From contig NZ_JACSQF010000007.1 in the NCBI RefSeq assembly GCF_014836755.1, forward strand, positions 1 to 64,000: a stretch of DNA of 64,000 nt, in the 5' to 3' direction. Shown here piece by piece: positions 1 to 8,759 of this stretch (within the stretch, counting starts at the first letter, position 1; the number at the start of each line of letters is the position of its first letter). This DNA is from Oerskovia merdavium. GTDB taxonomy: Bacteria > Actinomycetota > Actinomycetes > Actinomycetales > Cellulomonadaceae. Below the pieces are notes generated by a model. That model saw only the letters and a program-made list of their open reading frames with translations, was not told the origin of the DNA and ran no database searches. The position numbers were made by a program, and so were the translations under genes.

Positions 1-77
1 GCGACCGGCGACCGGCGACCGGCGACCGGCGACCGGCGACCGGCGACCGGCGACCGGCGACCGGCGACCGGCGACCG
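1..77. repeat. heptamer tandem repeat (GCGACCG, 11 copies)
   Basis: Eleven perfect head-to-tail copies of the 7-bp unit GCGACCG fill the first 77 bases and probably continue beyond the window edge. The array stops about 60 bp downstream of the stop codon of the minus-strand beta-glucosidase gene. A 7-bp unit is not a multiple of three, so copy-number change would shift any reading frame through it. I see no supported gene over it here. Perfect identity suggests recent slippage or active homogenisation. Confidence 0.95.
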
Positions 78-117
78 CGCGTCGAGCAGGTACGCGCCGA
101 TCGGGTACCTGTCGGCT

Positions 118-138
118 CCGAGGGCGGCGCGCCCTCGG
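118..138 (-). terminator. hairpin terminator after the sugar operon
   Basis: A 9-bp perfect stem (CCGAGGGCG / CGCCCTCGG) with a 3-nt loop starts directly after the stop codon of the minus-strand GH1 gene. There is no U-tract, which is common for actinobacterial terminators. It would close the four-gene transporter/GH1 operon. Confidence 0.6.
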
Positions 139-139
139 G

Positions 140-1309
140 TCAGTCGTCGAGCGAGATCTCCCCGCGGGCGACGGACCCGAGCCAGCCGAGGCTCGGCTTG
201 GGGGTGCGCTCGAAGGTCTCCGGGTCCCAGGCGACGAGCCCGAAGGTCGGCGCGAAGGAGCCCCACTCGTAGTTGTCGAGGAGCGACCAGTGGAGGTACC
301 CGATCAGGGGCAGTCCTGCCTCGACCTCGGCGCGGAGCGCGCGCAGGGCGTCGCGCGTGTAGTCGATCCGACGGGCGTCGTCGGCGGTCGCGATGCCGTT
401 CTCCGACACGAGGACCGGCAGTCCGGTGATCTCGTGGCCCAGGCGGGCCGCCTCGGCGATGGCGGCCGGGTAGTACTCCCAGCCCGTGAGCGTCTTCTCG
501 GAGTCCTCGGGTGCGGGGAGCGGCCCGTCGAGCGTGATGCGGGTGCGCGTGTAGGCCTGGACGCCGACGAAGTCGTCGCCGCGCGCGGCCTCGAGGAAGA
601 CGGTCTCGCGCGGGTAGGCGTACTCCCGCAGGACCTCCTCGGCACCGGGGTCCGCGAAGAACTGCTGCGGAGCCACGGGCCAGCCCACGGGGACCCCGAC
701 GGTGCGCACGAGCTCGACCGCGCGGCGGTGGGCCGCGACGAGGTGCTGCGTCGCGACGGGGTCCGGCGCGTGCATGGTGCCCGCCTGGAGCTGCTCCTCG
801 CCCTTGGCCGCCGTGATCATCATGGCGAGGATGTTGGGCTCGTTGATGGTGAAGACGTGCGAGGCGGCGTCCAGCAGCGGGAGCACGCGCTCGACGTAGC
901 GGGCGAAGCGCTCGACCGACCGCGGGTCGGTCCATCCGCCGTCCTCGGCGAACCACCGGGGCGAGGTGAAGTGGTGCAGCGTGATCAGCGGGGTCACGCC
1001 GTGGTCGAGGCAGCACTGCACGACGCGACGGTAGTGGTCGAGCTCCGCGCGGGAGAACATGCCCTCGGCGGGCTCGATGCGGGCCCACTCGATCGAGAAC
1101 CGGTAGGACGTGAGGCCGGACTCGGCCAGCAGCCGGATGTCCTCGGCGTAGCGGTGGTAGCTGTCCGCGGCGTCGCCCGAAGGCTCGGCGAGCGTCGAGT
1201 CGGGCGTGACCTCGCGCGCCCACCAGTCGCTGTTCACGTTGTTGCCCTCGATCTGGTGGGCAGCCGTCGCGGCGCCCCAGACGAAGGGGTCGGGGAAGGT
1301 GAGAGGCAT
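140..1309 (-). CDS. GH1 family beta-glucosidase
   Basis: Glycoside hydrolase family 1 TIM barrel of 389 residues. The acid/base glutamate is in the motif TINEPN (E157) and the nucleophile in VSENG (E303). The N-terminal WGAATAAHQIEG and the C-terminal HWSLLDNYEW motifs are also present, so the domain is complete although shorter than the usual 440-480 residues. There is no signal peptide, so it should act in the cytoplasm on imported disaccharides or short beta-glucosides. It is the last gene of a minus-strand operon, 9 bp after an ABC permease. With a GH94 phosphorylase divergently encoded nearby, a likely job is to split the disaccharide (perhaps sophorose) left by phosphorolysis. The substrate is inferred; the family assignment is solid. 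Confidence 0.93.
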   Translation of the reverse strand: MPLTFPDPFVWGAATAAHQIEGNNVNSDWWAREVTPDSTLAEPSGDAADSYHRYAEDIRLLAESGLTSYRFSIEWARIEPAEGMFSRAELDHYRRVVQCCLDHGVTPLITLHHFTSPRWFAEDGGWTDPRSVERFARYVERVLPLLDAASHVFTINEPNILAMMITAAKGEEQLQAGTMHAPDPVATQHLVAAHRRAVELVRTVGVPVGWPVAPQQFFADPGAEEVLREYAYPRETVFLEAARGDDFVGVQAYTRTRITLDGPLPAPEDSEKTLTGWEYYPAAIAEAARLGHEITGLPVLVSENGIATADDARRIDYTRDALRALRAEVEAGLPLIGYLHWSLLDNYEWGSFAPTFGLVAWDPETFERTPKPSLGWLGSVARGEISLDD

Positions 1310-1318
1310 GGGGGTCTC

Positions 1319-2209
1319 CTACTTGATGCCGGTCATGGCGATGCCCTGCACGAAGTAGCGCTGCAGGAACAGGAAGAGGATCAGGATCGGGGTCACGACG
1401 AGCACCGAGCCGGCCATGAGCAGGCCGTAGTAGGTGCCGTTGGAGCCGACCGAGTAGAGCGAGAGCGCCACCGGCAGGGTGTACATGTTCTCGGTCTGCG
1501 CGACGACGAGCGGCCACAGGAAGTTGTTCCAGGAACCGAGGAACGTGAGGATGCTCAGCGTCGCGAGCGGGGGCCCGCACTGGGGCAGCACGATCCGGAA
1601 GAAGATGCGGAACTCGCCCGCGCCGTCGATCCGCGCGGCCTCGATGAGCGCGTCGGGGATCCCGAGGATGAACTGCCGCATGAGGAAGACCCCGAGCGGA
1701 CCTGCGAGGAAGGGCAGGATGAGCGCCGGGTAGGTGTTGACGAGGCCCATGTTCGAGACCAGGACGAACATCGGCACGAGCGTGACGACGCCCGGGACCA
1801 TGAGGGTCAGCATCACGAGGGCGAACAGCACCTTCTTGCCCGGGAACCGCATCTTGGCCAGGGCGTACCCGACCATCGAGCAGAAGATGATGTTGCCGAG
1901 CACGACCGCGACGGCGACGACGATCGAGTTCATGAAGAACTGGCCGTAGTTGAGCTGGGACAGCCACTTCTCGTAGTTCTCGAGCGTCGGGCTCTCCGGC
2001 CACCAGGTGATGGGGCGCTGCAGGAGCTCGCCCTGCGTCTTGAAGCTGCCGAGCAGCATCCAGATGAACGGCATGAGCGTCAGCAGGAGACCGACGACGA
2101 GCGCGGTGTACGTGGCGCCGCGCGACCAGCGGATCGGGCGGCGGGGCGGGCGCACCATGGTGCTCGTGCCCGACGGCGCGGGGGTGGTCCGCGAGGACGT
2201 GGGGGGCAT
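1319..2209 (-). CDS. carbohydrate ABC transporter permease (MalG type)
   Basis: A 296-residue inner-membrane permease of the CUT1 (MalG-like) class. A short charged N-terminus is followed by six predicted transmembrane segments. The conserved cytoplasmic EAA loop reads EAARIDGAGEFRIFFRIVLP, the contact site for the ATPase. The gene begins one base after the stop of the MalF-type permease gene. No ATP-binding subunit is encoded here, which is normal for actinobacterial sugar importers that share an MsiK-type ATPase. Together with its neighbours it should import an oligosaccharide. I cannot tell the substrate from this subunit. Confidence 0.93.
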   Translation of the reverse strand: MPPTSSRTTPAPSGTSTMVRPPRRPIRWSRGATYTALVVGLLLTLMPFIWMLLGSFKTQGELLQRPITWWPESPTLENYEKWLSQLNYGQFFMNSIVVAVAVVLGNIIFCSMVGYALAKMRFPGKKVLFALVMLTLMVPGVVTLVPMFVLVSNMGLVNTYPALILPFLAGPLGVFLMRQFILGIPDALIEAARIDGAGEFRIFFRIVLPQCGPPLATLSILTFLGSWNNFLWPLVVAQTENMYTLPVALSLYSVGSNGTYYGLLMAGSVLVVTPILILFLFLQRYFVQGIAMTGIK

Positions 2210-2210
2210 G

Positions 2211-3134
2211 TCAATCCTCCTTCGACCGCAGCAGGCGGAACTGGACCGCGGCGAGGGCGGCGATCAGCGCGAAGAGCACGTAGGCCGCTGCGGACGCGAA
2301 CGCGTAGTTGCCGTAGCCGAACTGGTTGTAGACGTAGTAGCTGATCGTCAGCGTGGAGTTGACCGGTCCGCCCTTGGTCATGACGAACGGCTCCTCGAAC
2401 ACCTGGAGGAAGCCGACGGACAGCAGGACGGCGCCGAGCAGCAGGGTCGGGCGCATGAGCGGCACCGTCATGGAGCGGAAGCGGCGCCATGCGCCGGCGC
2501 CGTCGACCTCGGCAGCCTCGTAGACGTCGCGCGGGATCGCCTGGAGCCCGGCGAGGAAGATGATCATGAGCGTGCCCATGTTGCGCCACGCGGCCATGAC
2601 GATGATCGAGGGCATGGCCCAGGTGCTGTCGTTGAGCCAGTCAGGCCCGTTGATGCCGACCCAGCCCAGCACGGTGTTGACGAGGCCGGAGTCCTGGAGG
2701 ATGAACCGCCAGACGACCGCCACGGCGACGATCGACGTCACGACGGGGGTGTAGAAACCGACCCGGAAGACGCTGCGGAACTTCTCGATGCCCGAGTTGA
2801 GGGCGACGGCCAGGGCGAGGCCCAGCGCCATCGTCAGGGGGATCCCGACGACCACGAAGAAGAAGGTGTTGACGAGCGCCTTGCGGAACAGCTCGTCCTG
2901 GAAGACCTGGGCGAAGTTGTCGAGCCCGACGAAGTTCACCGCGAAGGGGGTCTTGATGTCACGGATCGTGAGGTCCGAGAACGACATGCCGAACGACGCG
3001 AGCAGCGGTCCCAGCATGAAGACCGAGAAGACCGCGACGAACGGCAGCGCGAACAGCCAGGCGACGACGGCTTGACGTCGCCGGTGGACGGCGCCGACCG
3101 ACCGGGGGCGCCGTCCCTCGGTGGTCGTTGTCAT
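2211..3134 (-). CDS. carbohydrate ABC transporter permease (MalF type)
   Basis: A 307-residue inner-membrane subunit of a CUT1 sugar importer. It has an arginine-rich cytoplasmic N-terminus, about six membrane segments and the EAA loop EAAEVDGAGAWRRFRSMTVP. It follows the binding-protein gene by 9 bp and precedes the second permease by one base, so the three are co-transcribed. It forms the heterodimeric pore with the MalG-type subunit. It needs an ATPase encoded elsewhere. Confidence 0.93.
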   Translation of the reverse strand: MTTTTEGRRPRSVGAVHRRRQAVVAWLFALPFVAVFSVFMLGPLLASFGMSFSDLTIRDIKTPFAVNFVGLDNFAQVFQDELFRKALVNTFFFVVVGIPLTMALGLALAVALNSGIEKFRSVFRVGFYTPVVTSIVAVAVVWRFILQDSGLVNTVLGWVGINGPDWLNDSTWAMPSIIVMAAWRNMGTLMIIFLAGLQAIPRDVYEAAEVDGAGAWRRFRSMTVPLMRPTLLLGAVLLSVGFLQVFEEPFVMTKGGPVNSTLTISYYVYNQFGYGNYAFASAAAYVLFALIAALAAVQFRLLRSKED

Positions 3135-3143
3135 GGCTGCTCG

Positions 3144-4433
3144 TTACCAGCCGAGCCCGAGCGCATCGGCCTTGGCCTGGATCGTCGTGGCCGCGTCCTC
3201 AGCGGTGACCTGACCGTTGGCGACCTTCTCGGCCTCGGTCTCGATCGTGGCCGAGAGCTCGTCCCAGCTGGGCACGGTCGGCGGGGCGATCGTGTTCTTG
3301 AGCTGCTCCTGGAGGACCTGGGTGCGGGGGTTGGCCGTCAGGGCCTCGTCGTCCCAGGCGCTGTTGACGGCCGGGAGGTCGTTGGTCGCGGCGTACCACT
3401 CCTGCTGCGTCTCGGGCTCTGCGAGCCAGCGGACGAGCTTCCACGCGCCGTCGGCGTTCTTGGCCTCGTTGAAGACCCCGAGGTGCGCACCGCCGATGTA
3501 CGAGTCGTTGTTCGTGGTGCCTGCGGGGACCGGGACGGTCGCGACGTTCTGCTCGACCCAGTCCTCGCCCTGCATGTCCGCGAGGACGTTGACCATCCAC
3601 GGCCCGGAGATGAAGGCCGGGTCGGACCCGTCGACGAACGCGCTGTTCTGCGTGTCGCCGTAGCCGGCGAGCGGGGACAGGCCCTCGGTGAAGAACGAGG
3701 CGTAGTAGTTCAGCGCGTCGATCATCGCCTGGTTGTCGAGGTCGTAGGCGTCGCCGGCCTCGTTGAAGACCGATCCGCCCGCCTGCGAGTAGAAGGGGAG
3801 GATGACCTGCGTGGAGTCCTCCGCGTCACCCATGGGGAGCTGGAGGCCGTAGGTGGAGCCGTTGGCCTTCATGGCCTCGGCGAACGCGGTGAGCTCTTCC
3901 CACGTGGTGGGGGCGGCCACGCCGGCTGCCTCTGCGAGGTCCGAGCGGTAGTACATGACGCGGGTCTCGACGTACCACGGCACGCCGTACTCGACGCCGT
4001 CGGCCACGGTCGAGGCCGCGGCTCCCTCGACGAAGTCGGCGCTCTCCACGAGCCCGTCGGGGACGGGCGCGAGGCCACCGGTGGACACCATGGTCGGCAT
4101 GAACGACGTGCCGATCATGATCGCGTCGGGGACCGTGCCGGCGGCGACGGCCGTCTGGAACTTCGTCATGACGTCGGCCCACGGGATCGTGGTGACCTGG
4201 ACCTTCGCGTCGGGGTTCTCGTCCGTGAAGCCCTTGACGAAGTCGGGGAGCTTCTCGCCCTCTTCGCCCATGGCCCAGACGGTGATGTCGCCGGTGGCGG
4301 GCGAGTCGTCCACGGTCGTGGTGGTCGCGGCGCCGGTCTGGCGATCGGCCGACCCTTCGTCGGCGCGCCCACAGGCGGTCAGTGCCAGGAGTCCGACGAT
4401 GCCGACGGCGACCGCCTTGCGTCCGAGCTTCAT
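3144..4433 (-). CDS. sugar ABC transporter substrate-binding lipoprotein
   Basis: A 429-residue extracellular solute-binding protein of family 1. The N-terminus is a lipoprotein signal peptide ending in the lipobox LTAC, with lipidated cysteine at residue 21, followed by an acidic, Thr-rich linker. I chose ATG 4433 because AGGAGG lies 7 bases upstream; a TTG two codons earlier is less likely. The fold region contains the usual family motifs, such as ITVWAMGEEGEKL near the start and the GPWMVNVLADM segment. It is the first gene of the minus-strand sugar operon, reading away from the TetR gene. It captures the sugar and hands it to the two permeases. Confidence 0.93.
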   Translation of the reverse strand: MKLGRKAVAVGIVGLLALTACGRADEGSADRQTGAATTTTVDDSPATGDITVWAMGEEGEKLPDFVKGFTDENPDAKVQVTTIPWADVMTKFQTAVAAGTVPDAIMIGTSFMPTMVSTGGLAPVPDGLVESADFVEGAAASTVADGVEYGVPWYVETRVMYYRSDLAEAAGVAAPTTWEELTAFAEAMKANGSTYGLQLPMGDAEDSTQVILPFYSQAGGSVFNEAGDAYDLDNQAMIDALNYYASFFTEGLSPLAGYGDTQNSAFVDGSDPAFISGPWMVNVLADMQGEDWVEQNVATVPVPAGTTNNDSYIGGAHLGVFNEAKNADGAWKLVRWLAEPETQQEWYAATNDLPAVNSAWDDEALTANPRTQVLQEQLKNTIAPPTVPSWDELSATIETEAEKVANGQVTAEDAATTIQAKADALGLGW

Positions 4434-4484
4434 GAGCAATCCTCCTCATCGAGTGTTCGGCTCGATCTCTGAGCCGATGCGAAA

Positions 4485-4508
4485 CTACCATAGCGTGCGC
4501 TCGGTTAG
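4485..4508. promoter_or_regulatory. candidate TetR operator in divergent promoter region
   Basis: In the 141-bp gap between the binding-protein gene (minus) and the TetR gene (plus) there is an imperfect inverted repeat, CTACCATAGC and GCTCGGTTAG, separated by GTGC; 7 of 10 arm positions pair. Its size and place suit a TetR-family dimer controlling both directions. A second small repeat, GGCTC-N7-GAGCC, lies near 4460. Assignment to the adjacent regulator is inferred from position. Confidence 0.45.
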
Positions 4509-4574
4509 TCTTTTCACCAGGGGTGTCCGGAGCCGTACCGTGGATACCGACAAATCCTGACGAAGGAGACGGTG

Positions 4575-5291
4575 ATGACCCAGAGCGGGCCCGGCACGCG
4601 AGCTGCCGACACGGCGACGACCCCGAAGAACCCCACGACCCCGAACGAGGGCAAGAGGCCCGACGGGCGACTCGTGCGCGGCGAGCAGCGCCGACGCGAG
4701 ATCCTGCGGACCGCGGTCGAGGTCTTCGGTGAGCAGGGCTTCCGCGGCAGCTCGTTGCGGGAGATCGCCGCCCGGGTGGGGATCTCCGAGGCGGGCCTCC
4801 TGCACCACTTCGGGAGCAAGGCGGCGCTCCTGACGGCGACCATCGAGGAGCGCGACCGGCGTGACCTCGAGCGCCGCACCGAGGCGGAGACCGACGGGGC
4901 CTCGCTGCTGGCCACCATCCGGGACCAGGTCCGTCGGAACGCCGAGACGCCGGGGCTCGTGGGGCTGCACGTCGTCGTCGCCGCGGAGGCCACGGAGCCG
5001 AACCATCCCGCGCACGACGTCGTCCGCGACCGCTACCGGGCGCTGCGCCACCAGGACGACACGCGCTTCCGGGACGCGATCGACCGCGGCGAGCTGCGCC
5101 CCGAGGTCGACCCGCAGGCGATCGGCCAGCTCTTCTCCGCGGTCATGGACGGCCTGCAGCTCCAGTGGCTGCTGGACCCCGAGAACGTCGACATGGTCGC
5201 GCTGTTCGACCATTTCGTCGCGCTGCTGCAGCCGGTCCAGGACGCGGCGTCCGCCACCGATGAACACACCACAGAGCAGGAGTCCACGTGA
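4575..5291 (+). CDS. TetR/AcrR family regulator of the sugar locus
   Basis: A 238-residue TetR-family repressor. After about 30 low-complexity residues comes the helix-turn-helix region, with RREILRTAVEVFGEQGF, then SLREIAARVGISEAGLLHHF and the KAALL lysine typical of the family. The rest is a helical ligand-binding domain. ATG 4575 is preferred because AAGGAG stands 6 bases before it; GTG 4572 is an alternative. Its stop overlaps the GTG of the GH94 gene by 4 bp, so regulator and phosphorylase are translationally coupled. It probably senses an intermediate of the imported sugar and controls both divergent transcripts. A TetR regulator is unusual for sugar loci, which more often use LacI or ROK proteins. 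Confidence 0.9.
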   Translation: MTQSGPGTRAADTATTPKNPTTPNEGKRPDGRLVRGEQRRREILRTAVEVFGEQGFRGSSLREIAARVGISEAGLLHHFGSKAALLTATIEERDRRDLERRTEAETDGASLLATIRDQVRRNAETPGLVGLHVVVAAEATEPNHPAHDVVRDRYRALRHQDDTRFRDAIDRGELRPEVDPQAIGQLFSAVMDGLQLQWLLDPENVDMVALFDHFVALLQPVQDAASATDEHTTEQEST

Positions 5292-8200
5292 CCACCACCG
5301 CCATGACCGCCGCCCCCGCGGGCGCGACCCTCGCCTCGGGCGGGACGACAGTCGAGCTCACGGCGGGCGGTGACGTGCGCGCCGTCCGCACCGGCGGGCT
5401 GCTCGTCAACCAGTACCTCCCTGGTGAGCACGACCGCATGCCGGGCGGCATGGTCCTGCGCGCGACCCGCGCGGACGGGACGGTCGAGGTCGCGCAGCTC
5501 ACCGGTTCCGCGCCCGCCGTGACGGGCGTGGAGACCGGCACCGACCGCGTCGTGTGGTCCGGGGCGGCGCTCGGGCTGGAGTCGGAGGTCTCGCTCACCG
5601 TGGACGACCGGGCCCTCGTGTGGCGCGTCGACCTCCGGGCCGGGACGGGGACCCGTGCGGACGCGGTCTACGACGTCGTGCACGTCCAGGACCTCGCGCT
5701 CGCGCCTCCCGCTGCCGCGCTCTCGAGCGAGGCGTACGTCTGCCAGTACCTGCTGCACCGCGCGCTCGAGCACCCCACCGCGGGGAGCGTCCTCGTCAGC
5801 AGGCAGACCATGTCGGCGCTGCCGAGACTGCCGCTCGCCGTCACGTTCCTCGTCGAGGGCGCAGCCGCCCACCTCACCGACTCCCTGCAGGTCTTCACCC
5901 CGCGGTCGCGGCGCGACGGCGTGCCGCACGGGCTGCTCGGCCCGGTCTCCTTGGGCGTGCTGCAGTACGAGTACGCGATGCAGACGCTCGTGTCGCACCC
6001 CCTGGACCTGTCGACGGGCGCGGCCCAGGTGCACGCGGTGACCGTGGTCGACGTCGACGCGCGCGGACCGCTCGACGCGCACGTCGAGCAGGTGTCCGGC
6101 TGGGCGGACGCCGCCGTCGCCGTCGCGGCGGCCGAGCGCCCTGCCGTCCCGCTGCCCACGACGGGCTCGGTGCTGCGCGACGCTCCTCTCCTGGCCGGGG
6201 TCGAGCTCGACGAGGCAGGACTGGTCGCGGCCCTCGGACTGGCGTCCGACGAGGTCCTGCTGCCCGAGCGCGACGCCGAGGGCACGCTGCTCTCCTTCTT
6301 CACCCCGGGTGGGTCGCACGTCGTCGACGGCCGCAAGGAGCTCGTCACCGAGCGGTCGCACGGCCACGTCCTCAAGGCGGGGGACGCGGTCCTGCCCACC
6401 GACGAGGTGCTGTCCGTCACCGCGTTCGCGCCCGGGGTCTTCGCCTCGCACGTGGTCCTCGGCAACACGACCGCCAACCGGCTCGCCACGGTCCACCGCC
6501 ACCACCTCAACCTGCTGCGCAGCAGCGGGCTGCGGGTCCTCGTCGACGACGGCCGGGGCCCCCGCCTGCTGGGCGTCCCGTCGGCGCTCGTGCTCGACGT
6601 CGGCGGTGTCCGGTGGCTGTACGAGACCCCGCTCGGCCGCATCGACGTGCGGACCGTCGCCCATCACCGCCAGGACCGAGTCGACGTGAGCGTGGGGTGC
6701 GAGCGGGCGCTGCGCGTCACCGCCACGCTCGAGCTCGACGACGAGGCCGGCGGCTGGACGGTCGAGCACACGTCCGAGACCTCGCTCGTCGTCCGCCCCG
6801 TCCCGGGAGCGGACGTCGCGACGCACTACCCCGACCTCCGCTACGCCGTCTCGTCGAGCGCCCCCCTCGCCCTCGAGGGAGCCGCCGCGCACCGGGTGGA
6901 CAGCTCGTCGGACACCGGCGCGCTGACCCTCGCGATCGCGGGTTCGCTGCACGGCGACGCCGGCGCGCTCGCCCTGGTCGCGCCCGAGCACGACCCGCTC
7001 GACGACCTCGAGGCGACGCTCGCGGGCCATCTCGAGACCGTGCGGGGGCTCGTCCGCGGGCTGCGCTTCCAGCCGCACCCGGAGCTCGCGACGCAGGAGC
7101 TCGACCTCCTCGTGCCCTGGTACGCGCACGACGCACTGATCCACTTCCTCGTGCCCCACGGGCTCGAGCAGTACTCGGGCGCGGCCTGGGGGACCCGCGA
7201 CGTGTGCCAGGGACCGTTCGAGCTGGCGCTGGCGGGTGGCCGGACCGACATCGCCCGGCAGATCGTGCTGCGGGTCCTCGCGCACCAGCACACCTGGGGC
7301 GGGTTCCCGCAGTGGTTCATGTTCGACGAGTACGCCGAGCGGTACAACGACTCCTCGCACGGCGACGTCGTCGTGTGGCCGCTCTTCGCGCTCGCCCAGT
7401 ACCTCGAGGCGAGCGGTGACCTCGGGATCCTCGACGAGGTGGTCCCCTTCTGGGACCACGCCCGCCGGAGCCCTGCCACGCAGGGCCCCGACGCCCGCGC
7501 GACCGTCACCGAGCACGTCGTGCGGATCCTCGACCACCTCGAGACCGACCTGCTGCCCGGCACCTCGCTGCCCGCCTACGGCGAGGGCGACTGGGACGAC
7601 ACCCTGCAGCCGGCGGACTCCCGGATGCGTACCAACCTCGCCTCCACCTGGACGTCGGCGCTGCTCGTGCAGGCCTCGCTCCTCCTGGCCCGCACCACGG
7701 CCGGGCGCGACGAGGTCCTGTCCGCGCGTGCCGCGGCGCTCGCCGCGTCGGTGCGTCACGACCTGCGCGAGCGCGCTCTGGTCGACGGCGTCATGGCCGG
7801 GTACGTGCGGCACGACGAGCTCGGCGACGAGCTCGTCATCCACCCCCGGGACACGAGCACGGGGATGCGGTACCGCCTCATCCCGATGACCCAGTCGATC
7901 CTCGCGGGCATCCTCACGCCGGAGGAGGCCGAGGAGCACGAGCGCCTCGTCGTCGAGCACCTGCTCTTCCCCGACGGCGTGCGGCTCATGGACCATCCTG
8001 CCGCGTTCGACGAGGGGATCCCTCACACGTTCCTGCGGGCCGAGCAGGCCGCGAACGTCGGGCGCGAGGTCGGGCTCATGTATGTGCACGCGCACATCCG
8101 CTACGTCGAGGCGCTCGCCGCGCTGGGCCGGGGGAGGGCTCTCGACGAGCTGCTCCGTATCAGCCCGTTCGACCTCGGCTCCCGCATCGACCACGCCCTG

Positions 8201-8662
8201 CCCCGGCAGCGCAACGCGTACTTCTCGTCGAGCGACGCGGACTTCCCCGACCGGGCGAGCTTCGCCCGTGACTTCGAGAAGCTCCGCGACGGGTCCGTGG
8301 GCGTGCGGGGCGGGTGGCGCGTCTACTCGAGCGGTCCGGGGATCTACCTGCGCCAGCTCGTCCAGGGCGTGCTCGGTCTCACCGAGCAGTCGGGTGCACT
8401 CGTGGTCGACCCCGTCCTTCCGGCGACGGCCGACGGGCTCACCGTCGATCTCGAGGTCGGAGGCAGGACGCGCCGCGTCGTCTTCCGGGTCGGGGACGCG
8501 GGCACCGAGGTGCAGGTCCGCGCTGGATCGGGACCCGACGACCTCGTCGTCGTCCCGTCCGCTGCGCGCGCGGGGGACTACCGGCAGCGGGGCGTCGTCG
8601 TCGCGCCCGAGGCGCTGGGCGTCGCGGCCGTCGTCGAGATCTCGGTGCCCGCCGGGTCGTAG
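5288..8662 (+). CDS. GH94 glycoside phosphorylase, 1,2-beta-oligoglucan phosphorylase-like
   Basis: A 1124-residue cytoplasmic protein with no signal peptide. Residues from about 1 to 600 look like the beta-sandwich and linker of family GH94. The (alpha/alpha)6 barrel follows, with hallmarks GAAWGTRDVCQGP, SHGDVVVWPLFALAQYLE and GEGDWDDTLQPAD (765-777). By alignment with cellobiose phosphorylase (WND), D771 is the likely general acid. Family enzymes use phosphate to release alpha-glucose 1-phosphate from beta-glucan oligomers. The length (about 1100 residues) fits 1,2-beta-oligoglucan phosphorylases better than cellobiose (about 820) or cellodextrin (about 980) phosphorylases. The adjacent importer, beta-glucosidase and regulator match that role. 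GH94 is secure; beta-1,2 specificity is an inference from length and context. Confidence 0.85.
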   Translation: MTTTAMTAAPAGATLASGGTTVELTAGGDVRAVRTGGLLVNQYLPGEHDRMPGGMVLRATRADGTVEVAQLTGSAPAVTGVETGTDRVVWSGAALGLESEVSLTVDDRALVWRVDLRAGTGTRADAVYDVVHVQDLALAPPAAALSSEAYVCQYLLHRALEHPTAGSVLVSRQTMSALPRLPLAVTFLVEGAAAHLTDSLQVFTPRSRRDGVPHGLLGPVSLGVLQYEYAMQTLVSHPLDLSTGAAQVHAVTVVDVDARGPLDAHVEQVSGWADAAVAVAAAERPAVPLPTTGSVLRDAPLLAGVELDEAGLVAALGLASDEVLLPERDAEGTLLSFFTPGGSHVVDGRKELVTERSHGHVLKAGDAVLPTDEVLSVTAFAPGVFASHVVLGNTTANRLATVHRHHLNLLRSSGLRVLVDDGRGPRLLGVPSALVLDVGGVRWLYETPLGRIDVRTVAHHRQDRVDVSVGCERALRVTATLELDDEAGGWTVEHTSETSLVVRPVPGADVATHYPDLRYAVSSSAPLALEGAAAHRVDSSSDTGALTLAIAGSLHGDAGALALVAPEHDPLDDLEATLAGHLETVRGLVRGLRFQPHPELATQELDLLVPWYAHDALIHFLVPHGLEQYSGAAWGTRDVCQGPFELALAGGRTDIARQIVLRVLAHQHTWGGFPQWFMFDEYAERYNDSSHGDVVVWPLFALAQYLEASGDLGILDEVVPFWDHARRSPATQGPDARATVTEHVVRILDHLETDLLPGTSLPAYGEGDWDDTLQPADSRMRTNLASTWTSALLVQASLLLARTTAGRDEVLSARAAALAASVRHDLRERALVDGVMAGYVRHDELGDELVIHPRDTSTGMRYRLIPMTQSILAGILTPEEAEEHERLVVEHLLFPDGVRLMDHPAAFDEGIPHTFLRAEQAANVGREVGLMYVHAHIRYVEALAALGRGRALDELLRISPFDLGSRIDHALPRQRNAYFSSSDADFPDRASFARDFEKLRDGSVGVRGGWRVYSSGPGIYLRQLVQGVLGLTEQSGALVVDPVLPATADGLTVDLEVGGRTRRVVFRVGDAGTEVQVRAGSGPDDLVVVPSAARAGDYRQRGVVVAPEALGVAAVVEISVPAGS

Positions 8663-8689
8663 CCCGGCTGGGTCCCGTCGCCGTCGCGC

Positions 8690-8744
8690 CGAGGACGAGG
8701 TCGTGGTCGCCGTGGCCCCCCGCGCGACCACGGCCTCGTCCTCG
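8690..8744. terminator. bidirectional hairpin between convergent genes
   Basis: Two 20-nt arms, CGAGGACGAGGTCGTGGTCG at 8690-8709 and its near-perfect complement at 8725-8744 (one mismatch), flank a 15-nt loop. The hairpin lies between the stop of the GH94 gene and the stop of the convergent alpha/beta hydrolase gene. It can terminate both transcripts. Confidence 0.7.
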
Positions 8745-8759
8745 ACGGGGCTGGCCCGG

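Noticed and set aside
1-77. CRISPR array
   Set aside because: Seven-base units without spacers; simple tandem repeat.
140-1309. Truncated or broken GH1 gene
   Set aside because: Although only 389 residues, both catalytic glutamates and the N- and C-terminal family motifs are present.
290-4472. Long plus-strand open frames opposite the sugar transporter operon
   Set aside because: Shadows of the GH1, permease and binding-protein genes, all of which have clear family motifs on the minus strand.
5288-8662. GH36-type alpha-galactosidase
   Set aside because: Automatic labels of this kind are common for such proteins, but the GAAWGTRDVCQGP and GDWDDTLQ motifs are those of GH94.
5033-8731. 1232-codon open frame on the minus strand opposite the GH94 gene
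   Set aside because: It is a codon-phase shadow of a very GC-rich gene: Arg/Gly/Asp/Val-rich, with no domain. The plus-strand frame has clear GH94 motifs.
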